Assembly: GCF_018449655.1 (NCBI RefSeq)
Contig: NZ_JAAVUX010000013.1
Span: forward strand, 62,001 to 126,000
Source of the DNA: Pseudomonas sp. dw_358
GTDB taxonomy: Bacteria > Pseudomonadota > Gammaproteobacteria > Pseudomonadales > Pseudomonadaceae
Direction: 5' to 3'
DNA: 64,000 bases
Made by a program: the position numbers and the translations under genes. The notes beneath the pieces were generated by a model, which was given only the letters and a program-made list of their open reading frames with translations, made no database searches and had not been told where the DNA came from. This document shows, one piece after another, positions 33,515 through 43,493 of this stretch. Within the stretch, counting starts at the first letter, position 1, and each line of letters opens with the position of its first letter.

Positions 33515-34981
33515 TTAATCAGACTGTTGCGTGTCCGGCGACCGTAATTTTCCTTCATCCATACGGCCGTCCCAGCCGCCTCCCAGCGCTGCAATCAGTT
33601 GCACACTGGCCACCAGACGGCCTTGCAGAACGTTCAAGACACTGCGTTCGTTGCTCAGCGCCGTCGCCTGGACGTTGACCACATCCAGGTAGCCGATCAG
33701 GCCGGCCTTGTATTGATTGGTGGTCAAGCGCAGCGACTCGCGCGCAGCAGCCAGCGCATCGGCCCGTACCTGGGCTTCATCCGCGTAGACCTTGAGCTGA
33801 CTCAAGGTGTTTTCCACCTCACGAAAGCCGTCGAGCACGGTCTGCCGGTACTGCGCCACGGTCTGGTCATACACCGCCTCGGTGCGCTCGACTTCGGCCG
33901 ATCGTTGCCCGCCGTCGAACAGGGTACCGGCCAACTGCGGGCCCACTGACCAGAAACGGTTGGGCAAGCTGATCCAGTTGCTCAGGGTGCTGCTGCTGTA
34001 ACCGCCGTTGAGGCTCAGGGTGAAATCGGGGTAGTAAGCCGCCTTGGCCACACCGATGTTGGCGTTGGCAGCCATCATCGAACGCTCGGCGGCGGCGATG
34101 TCCGGGCGACGTTCCAGCAAGGTGGAAGGAACCTGCAAGGGTATGCCGGGAAGCGCCGGCACGCCGTCGACCTCGGCCAGGCGAAAATCCGCCGGCGGCA
34201 GGCCCATCAATACGGCGATGGCATTCTCGTATTGCGCCCGTTGCCAGCGCAGGTCCACCAGATCGGCCTGGGTGCTTTTCAGCTGGGTCTGGGCCTGGGC
34301 CACCGCATCCTTGCCGGAAATACCGGCACGGTACTGGTTTTCAGTGAGCTTGAGCGAACGCTGGTAGGTCTCGACGGTGTTTTGCAACAGGCGCTTCTGC
34401 TCGTCGATCACTCGCAGCTGCAAGTAATTCTGTACCAGCTGCGATTGCAGGCTCAGGCGCATGTTGGCCAGGTCCGCCGCGCTGGCCTGGGCACTGGCTC
34501 GATTGGCTTCCAGCCCCCGACGCAACTTGCCCCAGAGGTCGGCTTCCCAGCTCACGCCCACCTGGGTGTCATAGGTGTCGCGGATACCGCTGATGGACTG
34601 GCTCAGGCTCGAATCGCTGCTGCCGATGCCCTGGCTGGAGCGTGTCTTGCCGGCCGTCAAGGTGCCACTGGGGAAGAACGCGCCGCGACTGCTGTGCACC
34701 AGCGCCAGGGCTTGACGGTATTGTGCGGCGTACTGAGCCACAGTCTGGTTGGAACGGTTGAGTTGCGCCACCAGGCCATCCAGCTGCGCATCGCCGTACA
34801 GCGCCCACCAGGCCCCGCGAGCCAAGGCATCACTGGGCTGCGCCTGGCGCCAACCCTCGGCCTCCTTGAAGTGGGCCGGGGTGATCACCGTCGGGCGATG
34901 GTAATCGGGGCCCACGGCGCAGCCACCCAGCCACAGGGCCAGCAGGCAACACGTTGAAGGGGTCCAGCGGCGAGGTGTCAT
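33515..34981 (-). CDS. opmB: RND efflux outer-membrane lipoprotein (OprM/NodT family)
   Basis: A 488-residue outer-membrane channel of the TolC/OprM type. It has a lipoprotein signal (LLALWLGGCAVGPDYHRP) with the lipidated Cys in GGC, then VGPDYHRPTV as usual for this family. Two repeats of long helices follow; ERRPDIAAAERSMMAANANI and GYSSSTLSNW typify the NodT family. It would form the exit duct for MuxABC. The start codon overlaps the muxC stop by one base (TGATG), so the reading frame extending upstream is a shadow of muxC. Confidence 0.93.
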   Translation of the reverse strand: MTPRRWTPSTCCLLALWLGGCAVGPDYHRPTVITPAHFKEAEGWRQAQPSDALARGAWWALYGDAQLDGLVAQLNRSNQTVAQYAAQYRQALALVHSSRGAFFPSGTLTAGKTRSSQGIGSSDSSLSQSISGIRDTYDTQVGVSWEADLWGKLRRGLEANRASAQASAADLANMRLSLQSQLVQNYLQLRVIDEQKRLLQNTVETYQRSLKLTENQYRAGISGKDAVAQAQTQLKSTQADLVDLRWQRAQYENAIAVLMGLPPADFRLAEVDGVPALPGIPLQVPSTLLERRPDIAAAERSMMAANANIGVAKAAYYPDFTLSLNGGYSSSTLSNWISLPNRFWSVGPQLAGTLFDGGQRSAEVERTEAVYDQTVAQYRQTVLDGFREVENTLSQLKVYADEAQVRADALAAARESLRLTTNQYKAGLIGYLDVVNVQATALSNERSVLNVLQGRLVASVQLIAALGGGWDGRMDEGKLRSPDTQQSD

Positions 34982-37900
34982 CACGGGGCATCCAGGGCAG
35001 CGTCGGTGTGCAGACCGCGCCAGCGCAGGTAACGGTGGCGCAGGCGATCCAGGTAGAGATAGACCACCGGGGTGGTATAGAGGGTGAGTATCTGGCTGAA
35101 CACCAGGCCGCCGATGATGGTCAGGCCCAGGGGATGGCGCATCTCGGCGCCCTCTGCGCTGCTCAACAACAACGGCACGGCGCCGAGGATGGCGGCCAGC
35201 GTGGTCATCAGGATCGGCCGCAGGCGCATCAGGCACGCACGGTGGATCGCCTCCAGCGTGGTCAGGCCGTGATGGCGCTCCAGGTCCAGCGCGAGGTCGA
35301 TCATCAGAATCGCGTTTTTCTTCACCACACCGATCAGCAGAAACAGCCCCAGCAGCGAGATCAGACTGAACTCGCCGCCCGTGACGTAGATGCTCAACAA
35401 CGCGCCGACCCCGGCCGAGGGCAGTGTCGAGAGAATGGTCAGCGGATGGATGTAGCTCTCGTACAGCACCCCCAGTACCAGGTACACCACCACCAGCGCG
35501 CCGAGGATCATCAAGGGCTGGGTCTTTTGCGCAGCGGCGAAGGCGTCGCCGGTGCCGGCCACTTTCACCACGATGTCCTCGGGCAGGCCCAGCCGCGCCA
35601 GTTCGCGCTCGATGGCAGCGCTGGCCACATTCATGGACACCCCTTCGGCGAGGTCGAAGTTGATGCTCTGAGAGGCGAACTGGCCCTCATGGGTCACCGT
35701 GTCGGGGGCCAGGCTGCTTTCGTAATGGGCCACGCTGGACAAGGGCACGCGGCTGCCGGCGGCGGTGATCACTTGCAACTGATCGAGGGTGATCGGGTCC
35801 TGGGCAAAGCGGGGGTTGATCTCCATCACCACTTTGTACTGGTTGAGGCTGTCGTAGAGGGTGGAGATCTGCCGCTGGCTGTAGGCGTTGTTGAGCAGTG
35901 CACTGATGGTGCTCATGTCGATGCCCAGACGCTTGGCCTGATCGCGGTCGACCACCAGGGTGGTCTGTGGCGCGCCCCGGCCTTCCTTGGCGTCCACGGC
36001 GGTGAGCTGCGGCAGCTTCTTGAACACCTCGGCGATCTTCGGAAACCACGCGCGCAACTGCGCCAGGTCGCCACTCTGGATGATGTACTGGTATTGCGCC
36101 GTGCTCTGCTCGCGGCCACCGCCGAACTGCAAGTCCTGGTCGGCCATCAGGAACAGCCGCGCGCCCGGCACCGGGGGCATCTCCTTGCGCAGGCGCTCGA
36201 TGACCTGCTGGGCGTTGATGCCGCGCTGCTTGAGCGGCACCAGACGGATCAGCAAGGTGCCGTTGTTGATGCTGTTGAAGCCGCCGATGTAGCCGGCGAC
36301 GGTGTCCACCGCAGGGTCCGCCAGCAAGGCCGTGCGCAGAATGTCCATCTTGGGCTGCATCAGCCCGAACGACAGGCCGTCATCGCCGCGCACGAAGCCC
36401 AGCAACTGGCCGGTGTCCTGCTGCGGCATGAAGGTCTTGGGCACCACCACGTACAGCACGATGTTGACGCCGATGGTAAGGAACAGGCTCAGCAACGTCA
36501 GCCGGCGGTGGCGCAGAACCCAACTCAGGCTGCGGTCGTAAGCCCCCACCAGGCGGTCGTTGACCTGCCGGCTCCAGCGTTGCAGGCGGTTCTCCTCGCT
36601 GGCCACATGAGGCGTGAGCCAACGGGCACAGAGCATCGGGGTCAGGGTGAGCGACACCACCAGGGAAATGACGATGGACACCGCCAGGGTGATGGAAAAC
36701 TCGCGGAACAGGTTCTCGATGATACCGCCCACGAACAGGATCGACAGAAACACCACCACCAGCGAGGCATTCATCGCCAGCAGCGTGAAGCCCACCTCGC
36801 GGGCGCCTTGATAGGCGGCTTCGAGAGGCGGGACACCGTTATCGATGTGCCGGGAAATGTTCTCCAGCACCACGATGGCATCGTCCACCACCAGCCCCGT
36901 GGCCAGGATCAGCGCCATCAGCGAGAGGTTGTTCAGGGAGAACCCATACAGGTACATGAAGGCGAACGTGCCCACCAGCGCCACCGGCACCGCGAGGGTC
37001 GGGATCAACGCTGCGCGAACCTTGCCCAGAAACAGAAACACCACCAGGATCACCAGCGCCACGGCGATCAGCAGGGTCATCTCGGCTTCATGCAAGGTGG
37101 CCTTGATCACCGGCGAACGGTCCAGCGCCAGCTGCAGCTTGACGCCCCCGGGCAGCAGCGATTGCAGCGCCGGCAGCTGGGCCTTGATCTGATTCACGGT
37201 CTCGATGATGTTGGCACCGGCCTGACGGTTGATCACCATCAGCACCGCCGACTCGTCGTTGAAAAAACCGGCGTTGTAACGGTCCTCCACCCCATCGCTG
37301 ATCCGCGCCACATCGCTCAGGCGCAGCACCGCGCCATCCTGGTAGCGGATGATCAGCGGGCGGTAGTCCTTGGCTTTTTCCAGTTGGTCGTTGGCCTGGA
37401 TCTGCCAGCTGTGCTGGTCGTTCTCGACGAACCCCTTGGGCCGACGGTCGTTGGCATTGGCGATGGTGGTGCGCACATCGTCCAACGCCACCTTGTACTG
37501 GTCCAACAGCTGCGGCTCCAACTCTACCCGAACCGCTGGCAGCGAGCTGCCGCCAATGGCCACCTCCCCGACTCCCGGCACCTGTGACAGGCTTTGTCCC
37601 AGAATCGTCGAGGCCAGGTCATAGAGCTGGCCTTTGGGCACGGTGTTGGAGGTCAGGGTCAGCACCATCACCGGTGCCTGTGACGGGTTGACCTTGCTGT
37701 AGGAGGGCATGCTGCGCATGCCGCTGGGCAGCAGGTTGCGCGACGCGTTGATGGCGGCCTGTACCTCACGCGCCGCGCCGTTGATGTCACGCCCCAGGTC
37801 GAACTGCAGGATGATCCGCGTGGTGCCCTGGCTGGAGCGGCTGCTCATGGTGGTGATGCCGGCAATGCTGCCGAACGAACGCTCCAGGGGCGTCGCCACC

Positions 37901-38085
37901 GTGGACGCCATCACCTCCGGGCTGGCCCCGGCGAGGTTGGCCGAAACCACAATGACCGGAAAATCCATGTTCGGCAGCGGCGACACCGGCAGCAGGCCGA
38001 AGCTGACGCCGCCCAGCAGCATGATCGCCAGGCTCAGCAGCACGGTGGCCACCGGTCGACGGATAAACGGGCCGGACAGGTTCAT
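34981..38085 (-). CDS. muxC: RND multidrug efflux permease MuxC/MdtC
   Basis: A 1034-residue proton-driven inner-membrane permease of the HAE-1 family, with 12 transmembrane helices and two large periplasmic loops. The start MNLSGPFIRRPVATVLLSLA is typical of MdtC-type subunits. TM4 carries the proton-relay pair in TGLVVDDAIVVLENISRHI. It works as a heteromer with MuxB. The start lies in the muxB stop (ATGA), and its stop overlaps the opmB start. In P. aeruginosa the orthologous MuxABC-OpmB pump exports novobiocin, aztreonam, macrolides and tetracycline; that specificity here is inferred. Confidence 0.95.
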   Translation of the reverse strand: MNLSGPFIRRPVATVLLSLAIMLLGGVSFGLLPVSPLPNMDFPVIVVSANLAGASPEVMASTVATPLERSFGSIAGITTMSSRSSQGTTRIILQFDLGRDINGAAREVQAAINASRNLLPSGMRSMPSYSKVNPSQAPVMVLTLTSNTVPKGQLYDLASTILGQSLSQVPGVGEVAIGGSSLPAVRVELEPQLLDQYKVALDDVRTTIANANDRRPKGFVENDQHSWQIQANDQLEKAKDYRPLIIRYQDGAVLRLSDVARISDGVEDRYNAGFFNDESAVLMVINRQAGANIIETVNQIKAQLPALQSLLPGGVKLQLALDRSPVIKATLHEAEMTLLIAVALVILVVFLFLGKVRAALIPTLAVPVALVGTFAFMYLYGFSLNNLSLMALILATGLVVDDAIVVLENISRHIDNGVPPLEAAYQGAREVGFTLLAMNASLVVVFLSILFVGGIIENLFREFSITLAVSIVISLVVSLTLTPMLCARWLTPHVASEENRLQRWSRQVNDRLVGAYDRSLSWVLRHRRLTLLSLFLTIGVNIVLYVVVPKTFMPQQDTGQLLGFVRGDDGLSFGLMQPKMDILRTALLADPAVDTVAGYIGGFNSINNGTLLIRLVPLKQRGINAQQVIERLRKEMPPVPGARLFLMADQDLQFGGGREQSTAQYQYIIQSGDLAQLRAWFPKIAEVFKKLPQLTAVDAKEGRGAPQTTLVVDRDQAKRLGIDMSTISALLNNAYSQRQISTLYDSLNQYKVVMEINPRFAQDPITLDQLQVITAAGSRVPLSSVAHYESSLAPDTVTHEGQFASQSINFDLAEGVSMNVASAAIERELARLGLPEDIVVKVAGTGDAFAAAQKTQPLMILGALVVVYLVLGVLYESYIHPLTILSTLPSAGVGALLSIYVTGGEFSLISLLGLFLLIGVVKKNAILMIDLALDLERHHGLTTLEAIHRACLMRLRPILMTTLAAILGAVPLLLSSAEGAEMRHPLGLTIIGGLVFSQILTLYTTPVVYLYLDRLRHRYLRWRGLHTDAALDAP

Positions 38086-41000
38086 GGTTGCGCCTGGGCC
38101 GGGGCCTGAGCATCAGGGTGCTTGCCCCAGCGCCGGCCCAGGCGATCGAAATACAGATAGATCACCGGGGTGGTGAATAGCGTCAGCACTTGGCTGACCA
38201 GCAAACCACCCACCATCACCAACCCCAGGGGTTGGCGCAATTCGGCGCCGGAACCACTGGCCAGCATCAAGGGAACGGCGCCGAACAGCGCCGCCAGCGT
38301 CGTCATCAGAATGGGTCTGAAGCGCATCAGCGCGGCCTGATAGATCGCGGTCTGCGGGTCCAGGCCCTGATTGCGCTCGGCCTCCAGGGCGAAGTCGATC
38401 ATCATGATCGCGTTCTTCTTGACGATACCGATCAACAGGATGATGCCGATGATGGCGATCATGCCCAGATCATTGCCGGTCAGCAGCAGGCCGAGCAAGG
38501 CCCCCACCGCCGCCGAGGGCAAGGTGGAGAGAATGGTGATCGGGTGGATGTAGCTCTCATAGAGCACGCCGAGGACAATGTACATGGTGACGACCGCCGC
38601 CAGGATCAACCAGAGGGTACTGGACAACGACGCTTGAAACGCCTCGGCGGCGCCCTGAAAGCGCGTCTGCACGCCCACAGGCATGCCGATCTGCTGCTGT
38701 GCCTGGTTGATCAGGTCAACCGCCTGCCCCAGCGCCACGCCGGGCGCCAGGTTGAACGACATCATCACCGCCGGAAACTGGCCGATGTGGGCAATTGCCA
38801 ACGGCGCCTGGCGCTGTTCGATATGGGCCAGACTGGACAGCCGCACCTGACCGCCGCTGGCCGTCTTGACGTGGATCTGCTCGAGCGCCTGAGGCCCGAT
38901 GACATTGGCGTCCTGGCTCTGCAGCACCACCCGGTACTGGCTGGACTGGGTGTAGATGGTCGAGATCTGCCGCTGGCCGAAGGCGTCGTACAAGGCGTTG
39001 GTGATGTCAGCCATATTGACCCCGACGCGCTTGGCCGCGTCGCGATCGATCACCAGATAGACCTGCAGGCCTTTGTCCTGCAGGTCGGTGGCCACATCGG
39101 TGAGCTGCGGCAAGCGGTGCAGGGCGTCGGCCAGCCTGCTGCTCCACAAGGCGAGCAGGTCGGCATCCGGCGAGGACAGGCTGAACTGGTATTGGGTGCG
39201 GCTGATGCGGTCTTCAATGGTCAGGTCCTGCACCGGCTGCATGAACAGGCGCATGCCCACCAACCCGTCAACCTTGGGTTGCAGCCTGGCAATCACCTGA
39301 CTGGCGCTCAGGTCGCGCTCGGCATGGGGCTTGAGGTTGATCAGCAGGCGACCACTGTTGAGGGTGGCGTTGTCGCCGTCCACGCCGATGTAGGAGGACA
39401 GGCTGGCCACCGCCGGGTCCTCCAGGATGATCTCGGCCAACGCTTGCTGGCGCTCGCTCATGGCCTTGAAGGAGATCGACTGCGGCGCCTGGGAGATTCC
39501 CTGGATCACCCCGGTGTCCTGCACCGGGAAAAAACCCTTGGGCACCATCAAGTACAACACCACCGTGAGCACCAAAGTGGCCACCGCCACCAGCAGGGTC
39601 AGCGGTTGATGGCGCAGGACCCATTGCAGCGCACTGCCGTAACGGGCCACCAGCCAGTCGAGGGTAGCGCCGCTGGCCTTGTAGAAACGGCCTTGCTCGT
39701 GCAGCTCTGGCTCGCGCTTGAGCAGGCGCGCGCACATCATCGGGGTCAGGGTCAGCGACACCACCAGCGAGATCAGGATCGCCACCGCGAGGGTGATGGC
39801 GAACTCGCGGAACAGGCGCCCGACCACATCGGCCATGAACAACAGCGGGATCAACACCGCAATCAGCGAGAAGGTCAGGGACAACAAGGTGAATCCGATC
39901 TGCCGCGAACCCTTGAGCGCTGCTTGCAGGGGGGTCTCGCCTTCCTCGATGTGCCGGGAAATGTTCTCCAGCATGACGATCGCGTCGTCCACCACGAAAC
40001 CGGTAGCCACCGTCAGCGCCATCAGGGTCAGGTTATTGATGGAGAACCCGGCCAGATACATCACCCCGAAGGTCCCTACCAGCGACAGCGGCACCGCCAC
40101 CGAGGGGATCAGCGTGGCGCTGAAGCGGCGCAGGAAGACGAAGGTCACCATCACCACCAGGGCGATAGCGAGCAGCAGCTCGTGCTGCACGTCGGTCACC
40201 GAGGCCCGAATGGTCTGGGTACGGTCGGTGAGCACGGTGACCTCGATGCCCGCCGGCAGGTTGTCGGTAATCGCGGGCAGCAGCGCCTTGATGCGGTCCA
40301 CCGTCTCGATGACATTGGCACCGGGCTGGCGCTGGATATTGAGCAGCACGGCCTGATTGCGGTTGGCCCAGGCGGCGAGACGATCGTTCTCGGCGCCGTC
40401 GGCAATCTCGGCCACGTCCTTGAGCCGCAAGGGTGCGCCGTTGTTGTAGGCCAGGATGAGGTTGGCGTATTCCTCGGGCGAGGTCAGCTGGTCGTTGGCA
40501 TCGAGCATGGAGATGCGCGTCGGACCGTCGAAGTTGCCTTTGGGCTGGTTGACGTTGGAGGCGCCGATCAGGGTCCGCACATCGGCCAGATTCAGGCCGT
40601 TGGCCGCCAGGGCTTCGGGGTTGACACTAATGCGCACCGCCTGGCGCTGGCCACCGGCGATGCTGACCATGCCCACCCCACTGAGCTGGGCGATCTTCTG
40701 CGCCATGCGGGTGTCGACCAGGTCGTTGAGCCGGGGCAGCAGCATGGTTTTCGAGGTGATTGCCAAGGTCAATATCGGCGTGTCGGCGGGGTTGACCTTG
40801 TTGTAGACCGGCGGCGCCGGGAGGTCCGTGGGCAGTAGATTGGTGGCGCGGTTGATCGCCGCCTGCACCTGCTGTTCGGCGACGTCCATGTTGATGTCCA
40901 GGCTGAACCGCAAGGTCAGCACCGACGCCCCCCCGGAACTGGTGGAGGCCATCTGGGTCAGGCCGGGCATCTGCCCGAACTGGCGCTCCAGCGGCGCGGT

Positions 41001-41189
41001 GACCGAGCTGGTCATCACCTGCGGGCTGGCACCCGGGTACAGCGTCATCACCCGGATGGTGGGGTAATCGACCTGGGGCAACGCCGACACCGGCAACAGG
41101 CGGTAGGCAATCAATCCGGCCAGCACCAAGGCCAGCATGGTCAGGGTGGTCGCCACCGGCCGCAGGATGAACAGCCGCGAGATATTCAT
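38082..41189 (-). CDS. muxB: RND multidrug efflux permease MuxB/MdtB
   Basis: A 1035-residue RND permease, the second subunit of the heteromeric pump. It starts MNISRLFILRPVATTLTMLA, has LSGVGMVSIAGGQRQAVRIS in the docking part, and ATGFVVDDAIVMLENISRHI in TM4 with both Asp residues of the proton relay. The C-terminal half has LLIGIVKKNAIMMIDFALEA, as in all HAE-1 permeases. It overlaps muxA and muxC by ATGA at each end. Having two distinct permease genes separates this MdtABC-type system from single-permease pumps such as MexAB. Confidence 0.95.
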   Translation of the reverse strand: MNISRLFILRPVATTLTMLALVLAGLIAYRLLPVSALPQVDYPTIRVMTLYPGASPQVMTSSVTAPLERQFGQMPGLTQMASTSSGGASVLTLRFSLDINMDVAEQQVQAAINRATNLLPTDLPAPPVYNKVNPADTPILTLAITSKTMLLPRLNDLVDTRMAQKIAQLSGVGMVSIAGGQRQAVRISVNPEALAANGLNLADVRTLIGASNVNQPKGNFDGPTRISMLDANDQLTSPEEYANLILAYNNGAPLRLKDVAEIADGAENDRLAAWANRNQAVLLNIQRQPGANVIETVDRIKALLPAITDNLPAGIEVTVLTDRTQTIRASVTDVQHELLLAIALVVMVTFVFLRRFSATLIPSVAVPLSLVGTFGVMYLAGFSINNLTLMALTVATGFVVDDAIVMLENISRHIEEGETPLQAALKGSRQIGFTLLSLTFSLIAVLIPLLFMADVVGRLFREFAITLAVAILISLVVSLTLTPMMCARLLKREPELHEQGRFYKASGATLDWLVARYGSALQWVLRHQPLTLLVAVATLVLTVVLYLMVPKGFFPVQDTGVIQGISQAPQSISFKAMSERQQALAEIILEDPAVASLSSYIGVDGDNATLNSGRLLINLKPHAERDLSASQVIARLQPKVDGLVGMRLFMQPVQDLTIEDRISRTQYQFSLSSPDADLLALWSSRLADALHRLPQLTDVATDLQDKGLQVYLVIDRDAAKRVGVNMADITNALYDAFGQRQISTIYTQSSQYRVVLQSQDANVIGPQALEQIHVKTASGGQVRLSSLAHIEQRQAPLAIAHIGQFPAVMMSFNLAPGVALGQAVDLINQAQQQIGMPVGVQTRFQGAAEAFQASLSSTLWLILAAVVTMYIVLGVLYESYIHPITILSTLPSAAVGALLGLLLTGNDLGMIAIIGIILLIGIVKKNAIMMIDFALEAERNQGLDPQTAIYQAALMRFRPILMTTLAALFGAVPLMLASGSGAELRQPLGLVMVGGLLVSQVLTLFTTPVIYLYFDRLGRRWGKHPDAQAPAQAQP

Positions 41190-42451
41190 GGTGCCGACGC
41201 GCCCTTGGCCGGCTGCGCCGGGGCACCTGTCTTGCCTTGCAGGTGAGCGGCCGGCGTGACCGGCACCTCGTCGGCGGCATTGACCACCTCCACCGTGCTG
41301 CCGTCGCGCAAACGATCGGTGCCTTCGAGCACCACCCGATCACCGGCCTCCAGCCCCTCCTCCACCACGGTGCGCACACCGTCGGTGGGACCGAGCCTGA
41401 GGCTGCGGATGCTGACCTTGTCGTCGCCTTCCAGGCGGTACACGTAGGTGCCGTTAGTGCCGAACTGCACCGCCGCGCTGGGCACCACCACGACCTGGCG
41501 CAAGGTGTCGGACAGCAACCGCACGCTGACAAACTGGTTGGGGAACAGGGCGTCATCCCGGTTATCGAAGCGAGCCTTGAACTTCAACGTGCCTGTGGCG
41601 GTGTCGATCTGGTTGTCCAGACTGGCCAGTACACCGGTGGCCTGCAACTGGCGGTCACCCCGGTCCCACGCCTCGACCGGCAATTGTGCACCGCTGCGAT
41701 AGCGTGCCAGGACCGGGATCAACTCGGTTTCCGGCAAGGTGAAGCTCACCGTGATGGGCTGGATCTGGGTGATCACTACCAGTGCGGTGGTGTCGTTGGC
41801 CGCCACCAGGTTGCCGACGTCGAGCTGACGCAGGCCGACGCGACCACTGATGGGAGCACGGATGTGGGTGAATTCGAGGTTCAGACGAGCATCGTTGACG
41901 GCGGCCTCGTCGGTTTTCAGGGTGCCTTCGTACTGGTCCACCAACGCCTGCTGGGTGTCCAGCGTCTGCCGGGCGATGCTGTCTTCGGCGAAAAGGCCTT
42001 TGTAACGCTGCAGGTCGATACGCGCGTTCTTCAACTGCGCCTGATTCTGCGCCAGTGTCCCCTGAGCCTGTTGCAAGGCGATCTCGTAGCTGCGCGGGTC
42101 GATCTGGGCCAGCAGGTCGCCGGCCTTGACCCTCTGTCCTTCCTCGAAAGCCACCTTGACCAGCTCGCCGGCCACGCGGCTGCGCACATTGATGGTATTG
42201 GTCGCGGTGACCGTGCCCAGCGCCTTGTTGTACACCGCGAAATCTTCCCGGGTGGTGGCGGCCACCCGCACGGGTGTGGGTGCGGTGGAGTTGCCGAAGC
42301 CGGGCCGAGCCGTATTACCGGTCGCGGGTTGCGGCTGCGCGCTGCTGGCGGTCCCGTGGGCTTGCCAATAACGCCAGCCGAGTGCCGCGAGGATCAACAG
42401 GGCAAGCAGAATGAACAACCCGCGGAACGGGCGAGAAGCGGTGAATTGCAT
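41186..42451 (-). CDS. muxA: RND efflux periplasmic adaptor MuxA/MdtA
   Basis: A 421-residue membrane-fusion protein linking the permeases to OpmB. One N-terminal hydrophobic segment (GLFILLALLILAALGW) anchors it in the inner membrane and there is no lipobox. The lipoyl domain halves are RVAGELVKVAFEEGQRVKAG and RAPISGRVGLRQLDVGN, separated by a coiled-coil hairpin. The C terminus is rich in Pro, Ala and Lys. It is the first gene of the four-gene operon. The 162 bases before it up to tpx hold the tpx terminator, and I see no clear operator. Confidence 0.94.
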   Translation of the reverse strand: MQFTASRPFRGLFILLALLILAALGWRYWQAHGTASSAQPQPATGNTARPGFGNSTAPTPVRVAATTREDFAVYNKALGTVTATNTINVRSRVAGELVKVAFEEGQRVKAGDLLAQIDPRSYEIALQQAQGTLAQNQAQLKNARIDLQRYKGLFAEDSIARQTLDTQQALVDQYEGTLKTDEAAVNDARLNLEFTHIRAPISGRVGLRQLDVGNLVAANDTTALVVITQIQPITVSFTLPETELIPVLARYRSGAQLPVEAWDRGDRQLQATGVLASLDNQIDTATGTLKFKARFDNRDDALFPNQFVSVRLLSDTLRQVVVVPSAAVQFGTNGTYVYRLEGDDKVSIRSLRLGPTDGVRTVVEEGLEAGDRVVLEGTDRLRDGSTVEVVNAADEVPVTPAAHLQGKTGAPAQPAKGASAP

Positions 42452-42567
42452 GCGGTGGGCAGCCTTTGGGCAAATAGCATCAAGCCAGAACCATAATCAG
42501 TACGAAGCCATCTGCAAAGCGCTTTGCCGGCGCTCCATGCCTCGAACAGGGCCGCCTATGAAACAAG

Positions 42568-42593
42568 AACGGCCTGGACTAAGCCAGACCGTT
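42568..42593 (-). terminator. intrinsic terminator of tpx
   Basis: On the minus strand, 20 bases after the tpx stop, aacggtctgg and ccaggccgtt pair over 10 bp (one G-U) around a six-base loop. It is followed by the T-rich CTTGTTTC. Confidence 0.65.
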
Positions 42594-42613
42594 GAACAAA
42601 CAACTCGTACAAA

Positions 42614-43114
42614 TTATTTCAATACCGCCAGGGCCGCCTCGTAGTTTGGCTCCTGACCGATTTCAGGCACCAGTTCGCTGTGCAGGACTTTGTCGTGTTC
42701 GTCCAGCACCACCACGGCGCGAGCGGTCAGACCTTTCAAGGGGCCATCAGCCAGAGCAACGCCGTAGGCGGTGGCGAATTCCGGTGCGCGGAAAGTGGAC
42801 AGGTTGTTGACGTTTTCCAGGCCTTCGGCACCGCAGAAGCGATCCTGGGCGAAGGGCAGGTCGGCAGAAATGCACAACACCACGGCGTTGTTCAGCTCGC
42901 TGGCCTGGGCATTGAATTTGCGCACAGAGGTGGCGCAGGTCGGCGTGTCGACGCTTGGGAAAATGTTCAGAACCTTGCGCTTGCCGGCGTAATCTTTCAG
43001 GGCAACTTCGGCCAGGCCTTTGCCGACCAGAAGAAACGCTGGCGCCTGGGCGCCAGCAGTGGGCAGTTGGCCATTAACGTTGACGGGGTTGCCGCGCAGT
43101 GTGACTTGGGTCAT
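42614..43114 (-). CDS. tpx: thiol peroxidase (atypical 2-Cys peroxiredoxin)
   Basis: Tpx reduces alkyl hydroperoxides and hydrogen peroxide with thioredoxin as electron donor. The peroxidatic Cys60 lies in FPSVDTPTCATSVRKF and the resolving Cys94 in LPFAQDRFCGAEG, the spacing expected of E. coli Tpx (61/95). The length of 166 residues is standard. Conserved LSTFRAPEFATAYGVALADG and ARAVVVLDEHDKV follow. It is a single-gene unit with its own terminator. No OxyR-like site could be recognised with confidence upstream. Confidence 0.96.
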   Translation of the reverse strand: MTQVTLRGNPVNVNGQLPTAGAQAPAFLLVGKGLAEVALKDYAGKRKVLNIFPSVDTPTCATSVRKFNAQASELNNAVVLCISADLPFAQDRFCGAEGLENVNNLSTFRAPEFATAYGVALADGPLKGLTARAVVVLDEHDKVLHSELVPEIGQEPNYEAALAVLK

Positions 43115-43202
43115 CGACTTAGTCCTTCTTGAGGTGGGATGGAAAACCAGAAGTTAACCACGAACCGCGACAAAAAGCTCACCTGCAAAAACGACAGACG
43201 GT

Positions 43203-43493
43203 TCAGCCGAACCGCGCCTGTCGGACCGGATGGATCACCGGTTCCAGCTGCTGCGCCTTTTCGGCGGACAACTCGGTACGCATCTCGGCGATCAAGTTGG
43301 AAATGCCACGGCTGCTGGCCAGCCGGTCTGGCGATATCCCGCGCTTGTCCAGATGCACCTGCCCGCTCTCAAGATCGCTGATCTGCACAGAGAGCGATTG
43401 GTCGTCGGCAACCGAACAGGTGCAGTGCAAGGGCAAGAAGGCGCACTCGATGATATTGCGAAGTTCCAGTGATGAAAGTCCAATTGGCAGCAT
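43203..43493 (-). CDS. DUF1652 domain protein
   Basis: A 96-residue protein with the pattern LSSLELRNIIECAFLPLHCT, then CSVADDQSLSVQI and SSRGISNLIAEMRTEL, which I recognise as DUF1652, a family found almost only in Pseudomonas. No function is established. It has no signal peptide or membrane segment. GAGG lies eight bases before the ATG at 43493. It lies 88 bases upstream of tpx on the same strand, with no strong terminator between, so shared transcription is possible. Confidence 0.8.
   Translation of the reverse strand: MLPIGLSSLELRNIIECAFLPLHCTCSVADDQSLSVQISDLESGQVHLDKRGISPDRLASSRGISNLIAEMRTELSAEKAQQLEPVIHPVRQARFG

Noticed and set aside
34954..37587. 877-codon open frame on the plus strand
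   Set aside because: Antisense shadow of muxC with the same His/Gln-rich composition and no recognisable motif.
38190..40838. 882-codon open frame on the plus strand
   Set aside because: Antisense shadow of muxB. The translation is rich in His, Gln, Gly and Arg with no domain, and muxB on the other strand is a complete RND permease. GC-rich codon bias opens such frames.
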